Below, piece after piece: positions 16,879 through 25,802 of a DNA stretch of 64,000 nt. Position 1 is the first letter of the stretch. Each line of letters starts with the position of its first letter. Made by a program: the position numbers and the translations under genes. Origin of the DNA: Planctomycetota bacterium (lineage in GTDB: Bacteria; Planctomycetota; Planctomycetia; Planctomycetales; Planctomycetaceae); NCBI GenBank assembly GCA_022600195.1, contig JAHZKX010000045.1:346458-410457 (forward strand), in the 5' to 3' direction. A model generated the notes under the pieces. The model ran no database searches. It was not told the DNA's origin and was given only the letters and a program-made list of their open reading frames with translations.

Positions 16879-19470
16879 ATGCAAGCCAAACGAACTCTAT
16901 TCACGTTTGCCTTCCGGTGTTCTCTGCTAATTTCAATCGCTTTATTGGGTGCAGTGACTTCGCTGCAGGCACAAACGAAGCCCATCAAAACAGGCTTTGT
17001 CAATGCCGTTTATAAAGATGCGACTGGCGAACATCGCTACGTCGTATTTATTCCCAAAAGCTATTCGCCCGAAAAAAAATATCCGGTGATTCTGTTTCTG
17101 CACGGTGCCGGTGAGCGAGGCAGTGATGGTTTGAAACAGACGTTAGTCGGTTTAGGTCCGATTGTGAAACAGCAGGCGAGTGACTTTCCGTTCGTCGTTG
17201 TTTTCCCCCAGGCAGAGAATATGAAAGAACTGTTGCGGGGAGGTTGGTTGGCAGAAACGGGTGACAGTAAACGGGCACTGCAGATTCTGGATACCGTGAT
17301 GAAAGATTATTCAATCGACTCTAAGCAGCAAATATTAACTGGTTGGTCTATGGGCGGTTATGGTGCCTGGAGTCTGGCGGCCGCGTTTCCGAAACGCTGG
17401 TCGGCGGTTGCTCCCCTGTCAGGTGGAGGAAAATCAGAATTGGCTGCCAATTTGAAACAGGTTCCCATCTGGGCCTTTCATGGCGCAAAAGATCGTGCAG
17501 TACTTCCAGCGGAATCAAAGCAGATCGTTGATGCCGTTAAGCAGGCTGGAGGCAATCCGCGTTATACGCTAGTTCCGGATGCGGGTCATGATGTCTGGAA
17601 AGTCGCTTATACGAAACCACTATTCGATTGGATGCAGAATCCGTCGCTCATGATTGATTCTTCTGCGCCACTACTTGTCAAACCAGATCAGAAAGCACCA
17701 ACGGAAGCTGGTGCCGAAACTCCGTTTGTACCGGAATTGATCATTGATGATGCGGTCTCTGTACGGTTAGGAAACCAGTTCTTACAGTCATTGGCTGACG
17801 CCGTTCCCAGTATGGTTCCCAAAGATATGCTGGTTGGTAATATCAATGATATTTACGATTCAACCGTGGCACAGGGGCGTAGTTTCTCGGTCCAATTTTC
17901 CGGGATTTCCTATCGGGGGGAATTAGCCCGGGCTGCGATTCAGGCTTACGCTGCTGGAACGCTCAACATCCAACTTGGCATTCAAAAGGTGAATCTCTCG
18001 ATTGGCACGACCTATGTCTCTGGTAATCGACATTCGGCTGTCGCGGGGCCGATTTCCGTAAGTGTCGGCTATCAGCGGCCGGTCTGGTTAAGTTTTGATG
18101 TGAAACCTTATATCAAGGACAATCGGATTCGATTACGCCTGTTACGCTCTCGCTTTAACATCCCACACGATAATTGGGATGTCTCAGGGCCCTATGGCGT
18201 TTCCACCCGAGGTATCGGGATGACTTCGGAAAGAGTTTCCAGTGGACTGGTCGATGGAATTTATGGCAGCAAAGGGCGTATTGAAGACGAAGTGAAGGCA
18301 ATCGTCCCGGGACTGGTAGATGAGCTGGAAAAACAGTTGAACTTTGACGAAGCCAGTCAGGTTGTCGATGCCATTTGGCCTTTGCCCGTTTATCATCCGC
18401 GGATGAGACTGACACCCAATCAGGTATTAACGGACAAAAAAGGAATTTCATTGAGCTTCGGTCTTACAGTCGCTGCATTGGATTCCACCAAACCCAAAGC
18501 AGAAGTGAAGCGGCTGTCGACAGTCGGTCGATCAGTAGAAGAAATTCCCAAAGTGACAGAATTACAGATTGGTGTTGCTCCAGGTATGCTGAAACCATTA
18601 ACCAACATGCTGGTTAAGGCGGATATAGCCAGAATTCCCGTGCTGGATATCCCCGGTCATTCTTTCGACGCATTGGCAGATCCGAAATCATTACAGCAGG
18701 CATTTCCTGACTTGAAACAGTATGGCTCTGATTTCAAAATCTGGTCCGAACTTGTTTTGACCAAGCCCATTCAAGTGGACGACCCAGGTAAGCCCAACAA
18801 ACCAGGCAGCAATCCTTTCCAGTTTGTTGTGCCACAAGCCGCGATTTCTATGGCAATAAAAAAAACAGCCTCTGATAAAGATTGGATTCCCTATGCAGAA
18901 TTTTCCCTTTCGGTGAATCAGAATGTCGAGCCGCAAATTATCGATCGCAGTTATTCTAAACGTGCTCTGCGTCTGAATTGGGAAGGAAGTTCTCGTTTAG
19001 ATGGGAGCGCTCGATTTGCGCCGGGGTACAAACCAAAGAATTCCCAGATCGATCAGAAAAAATTTCAGGATCTGGTACAGGCTGCCTGGGATGGCTGGAC
19101 TAAACAGGGGCCCGCTTCAGTCGCAGCGATTCCTGACATCGAGCTCGGTTTCGGTCGCTATCGTGTGAAGCAGGTCAACTGGTCTTCCCCGCAATTGCTG
19201 GCCACATTTTCTGTACCGGAACTCAAGATTACAAATAAAACCAAGGTAGAACTGGAATACGAACTGAAAAGCCCTTACAGCGATTGGGGCGGTCCCTATA
19301 AGTTGAAACCGGGAGCTTCTCATGCTTTCGATGCAGCTACACCACTTACGTATAGACGTAAGGTAAACAATCGCATGCAGGTAAATACACTGGCTGCCGG
19401 TTCGCATTATGAATTCTATCCGGAGGAAGGTCCGCAGAAAGCAATGCTCTTTGAAGCATCCGATAATTAA
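16879..19470 (+). CDS. Secreted alpha/beta-hydrolase (esterase) with large unassigned C-terminal region
   Basis: 863 residues. After a signal peptide (to about residue 32) comes an alpha/beta-hydrolase of the polyhydroxybutyrate depolymerase/esterase type. It has YPVILFLHGAGERGSDG near residue 72, the nucleophile elbow GWSMGGYG with Ser157, the acid in FHGAKDRAV near residue 200 and the histidine in DAGHDVW near residue 235. From about residue 270 to the end I recognise no family. That region is beta-rich, with repeated VSVGYQRPVWLSF-like strands and no membrane helix. It may bind the polymer or cell surface that the esterase works on. The stop at 19470 abuts the stop of the convergent complex I-like operon with no spare base. 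Confidence 0.8.
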   Translation: MQAKRTLFTFAFRCSLLISIALLGAVTSLQAQTKPIKTGFVNAVYKDATGEHRYVVFIPKSYSPEKKYPVILFLHGAGERGSDGLKQTLVGLGPIVKQQASDFPFVVVFPQAENMKELLRGGWLAETGDSKRALQILDTVMKDYSIDSKQQILTGWSMGGYGAWSLAAAFPKRWSAVAPLSGGGKSELAANLKQVPIWAFHGAKDRAVLPAESKQIVDAVKQAGGNPRYTLVPDAGHDVWKVAYTKPLFDWMQNPSLMIDSSAPLLVKPDQKAPTEAGAETPFVPELIIDDAVSVRLGNQFLQSLADAVPSMVPKDMLVGNINDIYDSTVAQGRSFSVQFSGISYRGELARAAIQAYAAGTLNIQLGIQKVNLSIGTTYVSGNRHSAVAGPISVSVGYQRPVWLSFDVKPYIKDNRIRLRLLRSRFNIPHDNWDVSGPYGVSTRGIGMTSERVSSGLVDGIYGSKGRIEDEVKAIVPGLVDELEKQLNFDEASQVVDAIWPLPVYHPRMRLTPNQVLTDKKGISLSFGLTVAALDSTKPKAEVKRLSTVGRSVEEIPKVTELQIGVAPGMLKPLTNMLVKADIARIPVLDIPGHSFDALADPKSLQQAFPDLKQYGSDFKIWSELVLTKPIQVDDPGKPNKPGSNPFQFVVPQAAISMAIKKTASDKDWIPYAEFSLSVNQNVEPQIIDRSYSKRALRLNWEGSSRLDGSARFAPGYKPKNSQIDQKKFQDLVQAAWDGWTKQGPASVAAIPDIELGFGRYRVKQVNWSSPQLLATFSVPELKITNKTKVELEYELKSPYSDWGGPYKLKPGASHAFDAATPLTYRRKVNNRMQVNTLAAGSHYEFYPEEGPQKAMLFEASDN

Positions 19471-21126
19471 TCAGTTTTCTTCGGAGGGGATTTCGGCAGA
19501 GTGGGCTGTCATTTCGTTGAGGGGAAATAACGTTTTTTCCAGCAGTGTGGCTGGGGAAACGCCGATCACAATTATTAGCAGAACAGCAGGGCTGAGCGAG
19601 AGCCAGACAAGTCCCACGTTTTCGTTCGGCAGACTGCTTGTTTTGCGATCAATGGAAATTAAGTCTCTGCGATCTATGTTTACAAGCTTCCAGAGTGAAC
19701 GGATCAGCGCGAGATTAAACAGCAGTGTGCCCGTTAAATAACACGTTGCGAGTAGCATATTCTGGTTTGCCAGACTCCAGAGGAATGTCAATTGCGCTGT
19801 GAATCCCCCCAGACCCGGAACGCCGATGAGTGTCAGTACCGACAGAGAACAAATCCAGAGAAGCAGTTTACCAGAGCCGTTGCCAGAGTCTGAAGTGATG
19901 AGAGGCACGATAAGTAAAATTAGACAGCAGGCGAGTCCCTGAACCACGTTTAATAAAATGAAATTCGGAACCATTGCTGGTTCCGCGCCAAACAGGACGG
20001 TCAATGTCAACGAGGTCTGTCCAATCAGAAACCAGACAACAATCTGTAATAGATCTTTTCGCAGGCTGGCAAGCAGCGACGTCAAAAGAAAGCCACTCAT
20101 TCCCCAGAAAGTCAGTAATGAATACAGGCTCGAGCCAACTTCAGAATTGAGGGGCATCATGAATCGAATCATCCCATAGATACTGATCTTTGTGAGTAAT
20201 GCCAGCAATAGCAGATACCAGCCAACCATATCAGGCCTTGAACTGCGGTGGAGAGAAGTGAACGTCAACCACTGTGTTAATCCAAAATGCACAGGAAACA
20301 GAGCCCCTTTGATAGCAAATCCAGCCAGTAGTAGCAGAAAAATCCAAGGAGAAACGGTGCTCCAATAGGTTGCCGCGAGTGAATAACGCATGATGTCGCT
20401 GGCGGTACCCTGTAACAGATCATGAAATTGAAATGTGACTGCCTGCGGTGCTTCCAGCAGCAGACTCTGCATCCAGGAATAAGCAACAGCGGCCAACAGC
20501 AGCCCGCCGATGATCAAGGCGTCACCGAGAAACTGCAGGTACATCGTGCTCTCAAATACGATCTGCGATCGGGCACCGCTCACAATACGAATCAGGCAGA
20601 GTATGCAAAACGTAGTCAGCAGCAAAAATGTAATAAAACTGATGAGATCATGTGAAACGAACATCCCTGCTATTAAGGCCTGCAACATCAACAGTAGAAA
20701 ATAAAACAAACGAGATGTAGTTGCGATGCGGCTGGAAAACAAAATTAAAAAAGGCCAGAGACAGGTGGGCAGCAGCAGAAACCAGACCGAAGTGGTATCG
20801 AGGGCCATTTGAATGGCGCGTGGATGTGTTATTTCGAAATCAGCATCGGTGCGGGCATAGGAGTCAGTTGTACTGGGCAGTTTTAAACTTACAGAAATCA
20901 GGCGGGTTGTTCGTTCCTCGCTTTCTCCACTTCCTTTCCGCAGAGAGGGAGCAAACATTACCACGACCAGGATCAAACAGGAGACCAACGTATTGGAAAA
21001 TGCGGTCCAGCGATTGAATTCCAGCCCGCCTCTCGAAACGCCCCATCCAATACAGGCACCCACTACCGGCATTACAACCAGTAACACGGGCGATAGCGAG
21101 ATAATGGCATTCAGAAATGAGTTCAT
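19471..21126 (-). CDS. nuoM: Complex I antiporter-like subunit, M-like (possibly N)
   Basis: 551-residue membrane protein of the proton-conducting transporter family (NuoM/NuoN/Mrp type), about 13-14 hydrophobic helices. The TM7-TM8 block GFAIKGALFPVHFGL and LLTKISIYGMIRF keeps both functional lysines (Lys273 and Lys313 by my count, matching NuoM Lys234 and Lys265). The TM5 glutamate of NuoM aligns with Leu169, and the TM12 glutamate aligns with Gln445 in GLGGFTAQL. An extra hydrophilic insert sits at residues 62-105. It is last in a six-gene operon of membrane subunits. Family membership is clear; the exact subunit and whether it pumps protons are not. Confidence 0.8.
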   Translation of the reverse strand: MNSFLNAIISLSPVLLVVMPVVGACIGWGVSRGGLEFNRWTAFSNTLVSCLILVVVMFAPSLRKGSGESEERTTRLISVSLKLPSTTDSYARTDADFEITHPRAIQMALDTTSVWFLLLPTCLWPFLILFSSRIATTSRLFYFLLLMLQALIAGMFVSHDLISFITFLLLTTFCILCLIRIVSGARSQIVFESTMYLQFLGDALIIGGLLLAAVAYSWMQSLLLEAPQAVTFQFHDLLQGTASDIMRYSLAATYWSTVSPWIFLLLLAGFAIKGALFPVHFGLTQWLTFTSLHRSSRPDMVGWYLLLLALLTKISIYGMIRFMMPLNSEVGSSLYSLLTFWGMSGFLLTSLLASLRKDLLQIVVWFLIGQTSLTLTVLFGAEPAMVPNFILLNVVQGLACCLILLIVPLITSDSGNGSGKLLLWICSLSVLTLIGVPGLGGFTAQLTFLWSLANQNMLLATCYLTGTLLFNLALIRSLWKLVNIDRRDLISIDRKTSSLPNENVGLVWLSLSPAVLLIIVIGVSPATLLEKTLFPLNEMTAHSAEIPSEEN

Positions 21127-21183
21127 AATTGGCTCTGCAGTAAAATCGATTCAGCAACAAGCGTCGTTAGAAAGAAACAGGGT

Positions 21184-23070
21184 TTAAACCTGCAATACCA
21201 TTAGTACAAAAATCAACACGGAAAGAGTAAACAGCAAAACCAGAGTCTGAAACGTAATCTGACCATTTTGCATCTGTACTAACAGAGTTCCCCAATACTC
21301 GGGTGTTTTTTCCAGCGAAGCGCGACTGAACCGATTGAGTAGCCATTCATCAAACAGCGAGACGATTTTCGCAAAGAAATGCAGTGGACCAATAAAAGTT
21401 CGTTTGAGAATGGTTAATGCATAATAGTGGGACTGTCCCAATTGGATCAGTGCAGACTGCGGTTGCTCTCTCGATTTGCGGAGATTTTTTTCACGCGAGG
21501 TCATCCAGGCCAGGATCAGTGCTACGAGGATCGTCAAACAAAACAGGTTGCAAAAGAACCAGTCCCGATCAAAGGGGTTTTCGTGTAGATCTGTCATCAA
21601 TCCAGGCCAGAGTTGCTGAATGAACGGGACTGGTATGTAAAGCGAAGCACTCGCCAAACTGATGAAAATAGTGATTGCCCACAAAGGCAGCACAGAAAAA
21701 TGCTGAGGAGGAGTCGTAGGCTCAAATCTGTCAAACAGAGAGAAATAAAATCGTGATGCTCCAAAAACGAATCCCGCAGCGATCAATGGTATGAGCCAGA
21801 CCAGGAATTCACTGCGAAGGTCAGTTGCCGCAGCTCTGGCGGTGACTAAAGGATTCAGTAAATTGCCCAGGCTGACCAATACGGAAATCATCAGCAGTAG
21901 AATACAGATTTTGGTGGAAGCAAGAGACTGCGCAGGCAGGGAGCCGTTCTGCAGTCGAATATGGAGAGGAATCAAAACCGCAATCACGCAGGTCTGCAGT
22001 AGAATCATTGGTAAAATCAGTTGCAAGGTATGGCTTGCATTCATGCCGAGTATTGCAGTTGCCACGCCCGCCATCGTGGCAGAAATCCAGCATAGAAAGC
22101 GATCATGGTGTAAGCCGTGCGCGAGAGTGACCACTGAAAAAACCGTTAGCAATGCAGAGACGGTTCCCAGCTGAAAGAGAAGTCTCTGGTTAGAGGGAAT
22201 CGACAGAAAAAAAGGTGCAAAACGGAGCAATAAAAAAAGTCCTGCAGGAATCGCCATCAAATTCAACACGGCCAGCGAGCTGGTGCGCCACGGACTTTGA
22301 TTGCCAATAATGAGCATCGAAGCAGGGAACAATCCCAGTCGTGGTAACGCGGCAAAAAAGAGGGCCGCCCCGATACCAGGCAGTGCAGTCGTGTTTTTTG
22401 CCTGGACCTCTCGAATTGCATCAGGTGAAAGGCAGGAGAGAAAATCGAATGATTCAAAGTTGGTGCCGATTAAAAAAATTGCCAGCAACAGCATCCCATC
22501 CGAAAACGTATTCCAGCCCCACCAGTGTCTATCTTGTTTTTCTGGTGGGGTATCAGAGTCAAAATTGACTTCATGTAACAGATTCATGCTCATCGACAGC
22601 ATAAACCAGAACAGGAGTAATTGCAGGAAATTGGTCGAAAGCACAATGCCCATCGTTGCGAAGAAACAGAGTAAAAACAGCAACGGGGAATATCTATTAT
22701 CGGACGGGGAAGCGGGAGTTGTGGCAACGAAATAGTCCAATACTACATAAAACAGCGATGCCAGCGAGATTAGCAGATAAAATGAAAGACTGAGTGGGTC
22801 AAACAGCACTCCAATTTGCAAACTTGACTCAGGCACACTCGAAAGTGAAAGCCAGCTGATCAAAGTTTGAGAATATGATTGACTCTGAATAGTCGAGCTG
22901 AAAAAAATCAGGGAACCAAGTGCCGTCACAGAGGTCAGAAACACGCCGATGAATACAGGCCAGCGCAAGTGACCTTTTAAAATGCGAAATCCTACCAGTG
23001 CAGCGACAATCACCATTGCAAATGGAATGATCAAGCTCAGTTGAAGTAATAGCGTGATCGTTTTATCCAC
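21184..23070 (-). CDS. nuoL: Complex I antiporter-like subunit, L-like
   Basis: 628-residue membrane protein aligned with NuoL along its whole length. FDPLSLSF near residue 90 corresponds to the TM3 DGLS motif. LSTNFLQLLLFWF at 144-156 aligns without gaps to the TM5 segment of NuoL, placing Phe156 where NuoL has its essential glutamate. RLGLFP near residue 244 puts an arginine at the TM7 lysine position. The end, LVQMQNGQITFQTLVLLF, matches the NuoL C-terminal helix pattern, so the lateral helix region is probably kept. It overlaps the K-like gene by eight bases. Loss of the glutamate argues against ordinary proton pumping. Confidence 0.82.
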   Translation of the reverse strand: MDKTITLLLQLSLIIPFAMVIVAALVGFRILKGHLRWPVFIGVFLTSVTALGSLIFFSSTIQSQSYSQTLISWLSLSSVPESSLQIGVLFDPLSLSFYLLISLASLFYVVLDYFVATTPASPSDNRYSPLLFLLCFFATMGIVLSTNFLQLLLFWFMLSMSMNLLHEVNFDSDTPPEKQDRHWWGWNTFSDGMLLLAIFLIGTNFESFDFLSCLSPDAIREVQAKNTTALPGIGAALFFAALPRLGLFPASMLIIGNQSPWRTSSLAVLNLMAIPAGLFLLLRFAPFFLSIPSNQRLLFQLGTVSALLTVFSVVTLAHGLHHDRFLCWISATMAGVATAILGMNASHTLQLILPMILLQTCVIAVLIPLHIRLQNGSLPAQSLASTKICILLLMISVLVSLGNLLNPLVTARAAATDLRSEFLVWLIPLIAAGFVFGASRFYFSLFDRFEPTTPPQHFSVLPLWAITIFISLASASLYIPVPFIQQLWPGLMTDLHENPFDRDWFFCNLFCLTILVALILAWMTSREKNLRKSREQPQSALIQLGQSHYYALTILKRTFIGPLHFFAKIVSLFDEWLLNRFSRASLEKTPEYWGTLLVQMQNGQITFQTLVLLFTLSVLIFVLMVLQV

Positions 23071-23407
23071 GCGGGTGAGATCCTTCCCGAGTCAATAGGT
23101 CGCTTTGCTGTGTATTGGATTCCGGTTTCTCTGAAGTCTTGTGTCTTTGAAAAATCAACGCCGCCATCGTGATCAGCAAAGTCATCACGATCAATAGTAT
23201 GATCAGGAAGTAGAGCTGACTCTCGCGCGATCCCTGATTTTGACTGTAAGAGAAAAAAACGAGACCTGCGCCCTGTAACCAGAGTAGTAACGAGAAAACC
23301 ATTGCCAGCGGATTCCGCTGCAGTAGCATCCCCAGGAAACCGAGCACGATCAGTGTGATGGCAATCAGCAGATTATTATGTAATAGAGGTGCGGAAGAGA
23401 GCAGCAT
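23063..23407 (-). CDS. nuoK: Complex I subunit K-like (MrpC-type) protein
   Basis: 114 residues, three hydrophobic helices and a hydrophilic tail. LIVLGFLGMLLQRNPL aligns gap-free with the first two helices of NuoK, including the RN pair. The second helix has Leu41 where NuoK carries Glu36, and the third has Leu77 where NuoK carries Glu72. In known complex I both glutamates are needed for coupling, so this protein keeps the scaffold and lacks the proton path. It overlaps the L-like gene downstream and is separated by one base from the J-like gene upstream. Confidence 0.8.
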   Translation of the reverse strand: MLLSSAPLLHNNLLIAITLIVLGFLGMLLQRNPLAMVFSLLLWLQGAGLVFFSYSQNQGSRESQLYFLIILLIVMTLLITMAALIFQRHKTSEKPESNTQQSDLLTREGSHPRG

Positions 23408-23408
23408 T

Positions 23409-24194
23409 TTAATGGACCTTCTTCTGTTCGACGATCAAACGGGAAATTCCCACAAATGAAACCGCGACAAACAGCATTAGCAAAATGAAGGTCGGCCAAT
23501 TCTCCATTAAAAACGGTTGTGTCAACTCTGGTCCTTCAACGTGAGTTGCTGGTGTTGAAGTCGACCATCTCGGATTGATCTGTGTTGATGGAGAATTCCA
23601 CTCCCGATGCACTACCCAGAGGCAACAGCAAAGCAGTAAGCCACAGACCAGACAGGCAAGAAATGGTTCTCGAAATGGCTGTTCTGAATTGTTGTGTTCA
23701 ATGTCTTGGTTATTATTTGAAATACCCTGGTTAAGAAATAGCAATACGGATCCTCCCAGAATCATCCAGCAAAGCAAAACCAGAGGCAGCACATCCGCTT
23801 GAAGAAAAAGCAAACCGCTGTTGAGAAAGGAGATCGTTGCTGCACTGACTGCCCATTTCAAGTTCGAAGACAGGACTGCAACCGCGCCAGATGCGATCAC
23901 AGTCATTCCAATTAAAAATGGACTGATCAGAATTACAAACTCCCTGAAGTGACTTGTGGATTTTTCAGAGAGAGGTTGTCCAAACCAAAGAAATAGAACC
24001 GCTAATGCAGCTAGAGAGAATGCAGGCCAACCCCATCGTCTTTTTGGTAATGTAGTGACGTTTGTTTTCAGCTGGTTACTTAAAGAACCGTAGATGCCAG
24101 TGATCATCAGTAGGACCAGGACAACCAGCGTAAAGAATTGCAGGTTGTCAGCAGTGCCTGGCAGGTAAAATAAAAGTTCATTCATCACAGACAT
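23409..24194 (-). CDS. nuoJ: Complex I subunit J-like membrane protein
   Basis: 261 residues, longer than usual NuoJ (about 170-200). Two extra hydrophobic segments precede the family core. The core, from SPFLIGMTVIASGAVAVLSS through LKWAVSAATISFLNSG to LLCWMILGGSVLLFLNQG (residues about 90-160), follows the NuoJ TM2-TM3 pattern. In TM3 the conserved tyrosine position is occupied by isoleucine. A hydrophilic loop and a final helix near residues 232-250 complete the topology. Position between H-like and K-like genes is the normal nuo order minus nuoI. Confidence 0.65.
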   Translation of the reverse strand: MSVMNELLFYLPGTADNLQFFTLVVLVLLMITGIYGSLSNQLKTNVTTLPKRRWGWPAFSLAALAVLFLWFGQPLSEKSTSHFREFVILISPFLIGMTVIASGAVAVLSSNLKWAVSAATISFLNSGLLFLQADVLPLVLLCWMILGGSVLLFLNQGISNNNQDIEHNNSEQPFREPFLACLVCGLLLCCCLWVVHREWNSPSTQINPRWSTSTPATHVEGPELTQPFLMENWPTFILLMLFVAVSFVGISRLIVEQKKVH

Positions 24195-24199
24195 GGTTT

Positions 24200-25219
24200 C
24201 TAAGAAGGGATTGAGGAATTACTCTTGAAGTTCTTGGTCTGCTTAAGGTTCCCTTTTGGTGCGATAAATCCGATCCAAATGGCCAGCAAACTGAAATTCA
24301 GTAAAACATGCATTAAAGGATCCGATGTTCCAAGAACATGAAACGCAACGAAGGAAGATGTTACCGAAATCATTGATAACCATAGTGTGATCTTCCAGAG
24401 TCGTTCTGTATTGAGATTACGTTGTCTCCTTAAAAATTTTTTGAGTCTTAACACAATGACCATCAAAACGAGTAGTAGTATCACCTGGGCTGCAATCCCT
24501 GCAATCTCAGCTGGTGAAAAGTGTTCGTTGACAGGAGAAAAACAACTGCGTCCGTAAATCAGTGGAATAATGATTGAGAGACCGACAATCATCCGCAGTT
24601 CACGAATCCAGGTATGAATGGGGCTCACCGGGAAGAGCGCACGCGCGTTGATGATTAAGTAGGGGCCGATCAAAGCAAGCGCAAGAGCAAGACAACCTGC
24701 TGGTTGTAGCATACCAAGCCATATTGATGATCCCGAATCTTTTATAATGTGGCTGAGGTCAACGGGAAGATAAGGGGCGAGTGATGACCACGCCATTAAG
24801 AGAGGCAGCCAGAAATAGCTATTGAGCACCATCATCGCGGAGGAATTTTGTCTCTCTGTCAAAGCCTGACTGATTTCACCAGCTACCTGCAATAAAATAA
24901 GTAATCCCAGATAGACCAGTGGTGCATTATGGCTCTTCACTAGTACAGCCGCTTCAGATTGCTGGAAAAATGGAGGCAAAAACAGAGTTATATACGGGAT
25001 GTAGACGCCGACGGATAGTACACAACACACTAACGAAAAAAATAATAGACCATATTGCCGCACATCATGAAGATGTTGTTGTGCGAGCGAGATTCGACGC
25101 AGCGAATCCAGAAGACGTGTTTTGGCACTTCGATTGACTGGAGAATAGGTAATTTCTGCTAACAGGAATGACAGGATTAGAAGCAGGAATAAGAAAAAAA
25201 GCGTCATCAAATAGATCAT
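24200..25219 (-). CDS. Complex I subunit H-like (HyfC/EchB-like) membrane protein, divergent
   Basis: 339 residues with about eight hydrophobic helices, the number expected for NuoH. Assignment rests on topology and on its place between A-like and J-like genes. The highly conserved NuoH loops (the GPNRVGP-type quinone-site loop and the ETNRAPFDLPE-type loop) are not present. The closest counterparts are LAQQHLHDVRQYG near residue 48 and ARALFPVSPIHTWIRE near residue 195. Without these loops a quinone chamber is doubtful. It overlaps the A-like gene by one base. Alternative reading: an unrelated polytopic subunit recruited to the operon. Confidence 0.5.
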   Translation of the reverse strand: MIYLMTLFFLFLLLILSFLLAEITYSPVNRSAKTRLLDSLRRISLAQQHLHDVRQYGLLFFSLVCCVLSVGVYIPYITLFLPPFFQQSEAAVLVKSHNAPLVYLGLLILLQVAGEISQALTERQNSSAMMVLNSYFWLPLLMAWSSLAPYLPVDLSHIIKDSGSSIWLGMLQPAGCLALALALIGPYLIINARALFPVSPIHTWIRELRMIVGLSIIIPLIYGRSCFSPVNEHFSPAEIAGIAAQVILLLVLMVIVLRLKKFLRRQRNLNTERLWKITLWLSMISVTSSFVAFHVLGTSDPLMHVLLNFSLLAIWIGFIAPKGNLKQTKNFKSNSSIPS

Positions 25220-25665
25220 CAGGACGTCTCCTTCGGATCTATTGTGTGCTGAACCTCACTGGACTCCTTTGCAGTCGGTTCAGAGAACTCAGGCAGAGGT
25301 ATTTGATTTTCCAACGGAGACTGTTTAGGAAATGCCAGCATACCTGACCAGAACGCCATTCCCCAGATTAAAGCCAGAGCTACCGCAAGTGTGCCGGTGA
25401 CAGGATTAATGAGAGAAGTGATTTCGGCGAAAAATCCCAACGTCAGGATTAGAGTAGGAATCACAATTAATGTTGCAGTGAAGTTCCAATACAAATGTGG
25501 TGTTTGATCAGAGGATCCAGTGTCAGTCGTTAGAAAATTCTCTGGTTCAGCTAAAACCGGCTCCGAGAGCGTCGAAACACGAAATCCCACTTTGATCGTG
25601 AACCATACCACCAGCGTGCAAAGCGCCGCGATCAGAATATAAATCAGAAAGGCAAACCATTCCAT
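25219..25665 (-). CDS. Complex I subunit A-like membrane protein, first gene of the operon
   Basis: 148 residues with three hydrophobic helices separated by a long hydrophilic loop after the first, as in NuoA. Near residue 78, GFFAEITSLINP can be laid over the NuoA FDVE...P element, with the glutamate and proline kept and the aspartate lost. The loop of NuoA that reaches the quinone site and carries YECG is replaced by a stretch rich in Ser, Thr and Glu with no cysteine. It opens the operon A-H-J-K-L-M. A promoter should lie in the 137 bases separating it from the divergent TfoX-like gene. Identification is mostly by topology and position. Confidence 0.5.
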   Translation of the reverse strand: MEWFAFLIYILIAALCTLVVWFTIKVGFRVSTLSEPVLAEPENFLTTDTGSSDQTPHLYWNFTATLIVIPTLILTLGFFAEITSLINPVTGTLAVALALIWGMAFWSGMLAFPKQSPLENQIPLPEFSEPTAKESSEVQHTIDPKETS

Positions 25666-25802
25666 GGCGGACTTTCAGGGAAGTAATCGTGTACAATCAA
25701 AATATCTACGGATGAAAAACAACCTCAGAACAAATTTTAAGGGATCGACCCTGCGATGCGAAGTGTGTTGAGTCCTGCAAATCTTTCAATTAAGGAAAAG
25801 TA

